Shown: positions 6,137 through 8,298 of the stretch, piece after piece
How positions within the stretch are numbered: the stretch's first letter is position 1
Layout: each line of letters starts with the position of its first letter
Source: Pseudomonadota bacterium
Lineage (GTDB): Bacteria > Bdellovibrionota > Bacteriovoracia > Bacteriovoracales > Bacteriovoracaceae
Length of the DNA stretch: 8,298 nt
Assembly (NCBI GenBank): GCA_023432655.1
Contig: JAEYUK010000277.1
Coordinates: forward strand, 1-8,298
Direction of reading: 5' to 3'
Made by a program: the position numbers and the translations under genes
The notes under the pieces: model-generated
Database searches by the model: none
What the model was told of the DNA's origin: nothing
What the model saw: the letters and a program-made list of their open reading frames with translations, nothing else

Positions 6137-7116
6137 TTAAGACTCAGAATCCCTTCTGCTTCGTTTACGAGGCGGAAGGGTTCATCTTTAATCAAAAGAA
6201 AACCGTCCAAATCCACGTAATCCGCCATTCCTCCTAAAAGCATTCCGTAAGAAATACCTATCGTCGTTTCAATCATACAGCCAATCATCGTTTCCATCTG
6301 ATGAGATTTGGCTTCAAGAATGAGGTCCCTTCCTTTAATCAGTGAACCAGTCTTCATGAGCTTAATATTTACAGCGTGAAACTGTGTCTTTAATTCAGAG
6401 AAATCACCAACGTCTTCGATCGATTCGTCTGCCAGTAATTTATAAGACGTTTTCTTTTTTAACTCTTTATACTCTTCAACCATCGATGATGGGAACGGCT
6501 GCTCAATCAGTTCAATATTCATCCCCTTAAGAGATTCTTCAAAGCGCAGGAATTGATCCAGATCTTTCCAGCCCTCGTTAGCATCGACTCTAAGTTTCAC
6601 ATTAGTATGCTTTTTGATCTCTTGGAGCATTTCCGGACCAGATTCAGCATCGACCTTGATTTTGAGTGAGTGAAATCGAGTAAGGGGGGCGAGATAATCT
6701 TTAATCTCTCCCACAGGAGTGATCGGCATAGAAAAGGAGGTTGAAACGGCCTTAGGGAGCGGAAGACCCAGAAAATCTGAGAGGGACTTTTGATTCTCTC
6801 GGGCCAAGGCGGAAAGAAAGGCCGACTCTAGGCCAAAGCGCAGTGAATGAAAAAGCTTGAAAGTATCAAGGGCAAAAGTGAGTTCAGAAATCCCCGAGAT
6901 GCGATCGATCTCGGTCTTATTCAACCATTCGGAAAATTGTTTCTCAATTTCAACCGGGGTCTCACCATATCTGATATTCGGGGCAATCTCAGAGAGAAAA
7001 ACTCCATTCTTGGTTTCAAGATGGACGATATAATTTTCTTTAAAAGTGGTCTGGTTTCGTGAAAGTTTCCAATTAACTTTTAAATCAAGGTGCCTCTTCT
7101 CAAGCCACAGTTTCAT
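6133..7116 (-). CDS. Enolase-superfamily dipeptide epimerase (L-Ala-D/L-Glu epimerase-like); MenC-like alternative
   Basis: This 327-residue protein is a complete member of the muconate-lactonising subgroup of the enolase superfamily. The catalytic pattern is intact: LKIKVD with Lys152/Lys154 (KxK base), metal ligands Asp178 (RVDAN), Glu205 (IEQPF) and Asp230 (LADES), then the opposite base Lys252 in NIKLMKTGS. GCMIETTIG (279-287) and the DxD pair Asp302/Asp304 (VDLDGFLL) near the end are the marks of dipeptide epimerases such as YcjG/YkfB, where DxD binds the dipeptide amino group. That favours L-Ala-D/L-Glu epimerisation (murein-peptide recycling) over o-succinylbenzoate synthase. No signal peptide is seen, so it should be cytoplasmic. 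Its ATG overlaps the stop of the upstream YiiX-like amidase gene (ATGA), implying translational coupling with a cell-wall peptidase. The substrate call is inference from motifs and context. Confidence 0.82.
   Translation of the reverse strand: MKLWLEKRHLDLKVNWKLSRNQTTFKENYIVHLETKNGVFLSEIAPNIRYGETPVEIEKQFSEWLNKTEIDRISGISELTFALDTFKLFHSLRFGLESAFLSALARENQKSLSDFLGLPLPKAVSTSFSMPITPVGEIKDYLAPLTRFHSLKIKVDAESGPEMLQEIKKHTNVKLRVDANEGWKDLDQFLRFEESLKGMNIELIEQPFPSSMVEEYKELKKKTSYKLLADESIEDVGDFSELKTQFHAVNIKLMKTGSLIKGRDLILEAKSHQMETMIGCMIETTIGISYGMLLGGMADYVDLDGFLLIKDEPFRLVNEAEGILSLN
6151..6180 (+). terminator. Rho-independent terminator of the DUF255-CoA-transferase-slyD unit, inside the epimerase 3' end
   Basis: CCCTTCTGCTTCG (6151-6163) pairs with CGAGGCGGAAGGG (6168-6180) around a TTTA loop, giving a 13-pair stem. 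It starts 14 nt after the slyD stop and is followed by TTCATCTTT, a modest U-rich tail. Two of the pairs are U-G in rightward RNA but would be A-C mismatches in leftward RNA, so the hairpin is built for the slyD side. It lies within the last codons of the converging epimerase gene. Confidence 0.72.
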
Positions 7117-7715
7117 AGTTGCCCTACTTCATAAAATAAAAGGGATCGCTCAAAGTCAGCGGGAGCATTTCCCCATTTGCCGTCTGGTGGGTTGCCTTTA
7201 AAGTACTCAATCCAGTGCTCGCGATTGATGTCATATTTCATCTTTTTCAAAGGCATCTCTATCCTTAGAAATTCTTCCAATAATTTGGCAATCATCTCTG
7301 AGCAGTAAAGTTTTTCCTGCCCGTTTCCATTCACATTCTCCCATAAAAATTCAGGGTCGTAAGGGAGACCTTCATAATGATCTTGGAAAAACTTCAAAAA
7401 CTGTTTTTCATGCTGTCTAAAATACTGAACAACACTTGCATCTTTAAAGCGTTTTACGGAGTGATGCTGTCCCTTCGTTCTCCCTAAAAACTCCTTCAAA
7501 GACGTAAGCTTCACAGACCCAAGGGATTCAGCAACCAGCACTTCTGGCCGAGTACTTACGACCAACCCCATATGAGAAAAGGGGGATTTTTCCTGGGCCA
7601 TGATGAGGTGACAGGTCCAACACTGTAAGGGTTGCAGAATAATATCCCCAATCTTGAGTTCAAGGCCGAAGGCCGAAAAAGGGAGAAGAATTAAAACTAA
7701 AATAAACTTGATCAT
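7113..7715 (-). CDS. Exported YiiX-like NlpC/P60 (permuted papain-fold) cysteine peptidase/amidase
   Basis: From the ATG at 7715 this protein has 200 residues and opens with a clear signal peptide (MIKFILVLILLPFSAFG), so it is probably periplasmic. A TTG at 7724 would add only MAF; I prefer the ATG because it begins the signal peptide directly, though neither start has a strong ribosome binding site. The body fits the YiiX/permuted NlpC-P60 group: KIGDIIL early, SPFSHMGLVV with the probable catalytic His48, AESLGSVKLTSLKEFL, and LPYDPEFLWEN followed by KLYCSEMIAKLL with the probable nucleophile Cys138. Relatives cleave amide or ester bonds in cell-wall peptides or lipids; the substrate here is unknown. 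A CWTC motif (Cys32/Cys35 from the ATG) just after the first strand is unusual. It overlaps the dipeptide epimerase gene (ATGA). A TAGAAT box at 7744-7739 is a possible -10 with no good -35. Confidence 0.83.
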   Translation of the reverse strand: MIKFILVLILLPFSAFGLELKIGDIILQPLQCWTCHLIMAQEKSPFSHMGLVVSTRPEVLVAESLGSVKLTSLKEFLGRTKGQHHSVKRFKDASVVQYFRQHEKQFLKFFQDHYEGLPYDPEFLWENVNGNGQEKLYCSEMIAKLLEEFLRIEMPLKKMKYDINREHWIEYFKGNPPDGKWGNAPADFERSLLFYEVGQL

Positions 7716-7876
7716 AAATGCCAACTTTTAAAGCCAGCATTCTAACTTTTGTAACTTAATAAGCCTATTCTCTTTTAAGACCTTAACTGATTAATTTTAT
7801 TAACCTTTCTCCGGTCTCCAATCTCAAGATCTGAAGCGGAAAAGTCTGCGCTCTAGGGCTCAGGTAGTGGAAGCCT

Positions 7877-7882
7877 TATAAT
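7877..7882 (+). promoter_or_regulatory. Consensus -10 box (TATAAT) of the secreted-protein gene
   Basis: A perfect TATAAT lies 33 nt before the ATG at 7916. The -35 region at the usual distance (about 7854-7859, TAGGGC) is poor and there is no TG extension, so an activator or a different sigma preference is possible. Transcription would start near 7889, inside the adjacent palindrome. Confidence 0.5.
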
Positions 7883-7901
7883 GATTTAAATAGTTTAAAT
7901 C
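7883..7901. promoter_or_regulatory. 19-bp perfect palindrome at the predicted transcription start (operator candidate)
   Basis: GATTTAAA (7883-7890), spacer TAG, TTTAAATC (7894-7901) is an exact inverted repeat that abuts the TATAAT box and covers the predicted start site. A dimeric repressor bound here would block initiation. If transcribed from upstream it could fold as a weak all-AU stem, but it has no GC core, so protein binding is the more likely use. The regulator is unknown. Confidence 0.5.
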
Positions 7902-7915
7902 CCAACGAGGACCGT

Positions 7916-8298
7916 ATGAGAAAGTTATTTGGCCTATTAAATTTCATCCTTTGTTTTGAACTGGCAATGGGAACCTTCATTCCTAACTTAAGCCTGTTCA
8001 CTAATACGGCCTACGCTCAATCCTGCTCCACGGGATTCACCTACGATTCGGTTTTAAACCGCTGTTTAACCAAGACCGAGACCGCCAACGTTCTGAATGC
8101 GACTGCTTCATGTAATGGGGACGCCGAGTGCTATAAAAGAAATGCCCAAGAGGCTTTTGAGAAGGAAGTGAATGCGGGAAATGCGCCAAAGGAAGCGAAG
8201 GGAACTAGCAGTTTCGTTAGTGGCGTGGCCAATATCGCAGCGGTAGCAGGGCCGGTGACTGTATTTGTAGCTGGACTAGGTGCTAAGCCTCCTAAGTC
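7916..8298 (+). CDS. Secreted Cys-containing protein of unknown function (3' end beyond window)
   Basis: The frame is open for 127 codons to the window edge. The ATG is preceded by GAGG at 5 nt spacing. Residues 1-34 form a signal peptide: MRK, a hydrophobic core, and a TAYA/QS cleavage site after Ala34. The mature start has four Cys in two spaced pairs, C37-x12-C50 (CSTGFTYDSVLNRC) and C66-x5-C72 (CNGDAECYKRNAQ), which suggests disulfides in the periplasm or outside the cell. A polar Ala/Lys/Glu-rich stretch (about 76-97) follows. Next comes a glycine/alanine/valine hydrophobic segment (about 99-123, SGVANIAAVAGPVTVFVAGLG) that could be a transmembrane helix. I do not recognise the family and propose no function. 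No partner is visible; the gene to its left is divergent. Confidence 0.8.
   Translation, partial: MRKLFGLLNFILCFELAMGTFIPNLSLFTNTAYAQSCSTGFTYDSVLNRCLTKTETANVLNATASCNGDAECYKRNAQEAFEKEVNAGNAPKEAKGTSSFVSGVANIAAVAGPVTVFVAGLGAKPPK

Noticed and set aside
6847..7062. Rightward open frame of 71 codons
   Set aside because: It is antisense to the N-terminal part of the epimerase and has no supporting motif.
7791..7803. TTAAT-TTT-ATTAA inverted repeat in the 7725-7915 intergenic region
   Set aside because: Only 5 bp per arm, all A/T in an AT-rich stretch; expected by chance and not placed at a convincing promoter.

Overview
The window is compact bacterial chromosome, moderately AT-rich, with ATGA-type stop/start overlaps and short gaps between genes. 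I see no mobile element, CRISPR array, rRNA or tRNA. Several traits fit a Gram-negative (diderm) bacterium: a heptose-kinase gene of lipopolysaccharide core synthesis, a membrane-anchored lytic transglycosylase, a YiiX-type periplasmic amidase and a secreted Cys-containing protein. The overall style (AT-rich, many small secreted proteins, divergent family members) reminds me of Bdellovibrionota, for example Bacteriovorax or Peredibacter relatives. That placement is inference, not proof.

Layout. (A) A leftward cluster runs from 2575 down past the left edge: a membrane-anchored lytic transglycosylase, a chorismate mutase-like protein, cytidylate kinase (cmk), and the N-terminal 197 residues of an RfaE/HldE-type heptose-7-phosphate kinase that is cut by the window edge. 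(B) After a 125-bp divergent intergenic region, a rightward cluster runs from 2701 to 6136: a DUF255/YyaL (SSP411-like) thioredoxin-fold protein, a short and divergent family III CoA-transferase (CaiB/AMACR-like), and the SlyD-type prolyl isomerase with a His-rich tail. (C) A leftward two-gene unit runs from 7715 to 6133: an exported YiiX-like NlpC/P60 peptidase coupled by ATGA to an enolase-superfamily dipeptide epimerase. Units B and C converge and overlap by 4 bp. The only good terminator hairpin for B lies inside the 3' coding end of the epimerase. (D) A rightward gene for a secreted protein begins at 7916 behind a perfect TATAAT box, a 19-bp perfect palindrome and a clear ribosome binding site. 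It runs off the right edge.

Functional reading. Most genes are recognisable housekeeping or cell-envelope genes. The most coherent small module is C, an exported amidase plus an L-Ala-D/L-Glu-type epimerase, which reads as murein-peptide turnover. The most unusual protein is the CoA-transferase. It is short, and by hand alignment it has Gly where the family has its catalytic Asp, although the neighbouring His-Asp motif is kept. I found no convincing new multi-gene defence or mobile system here.
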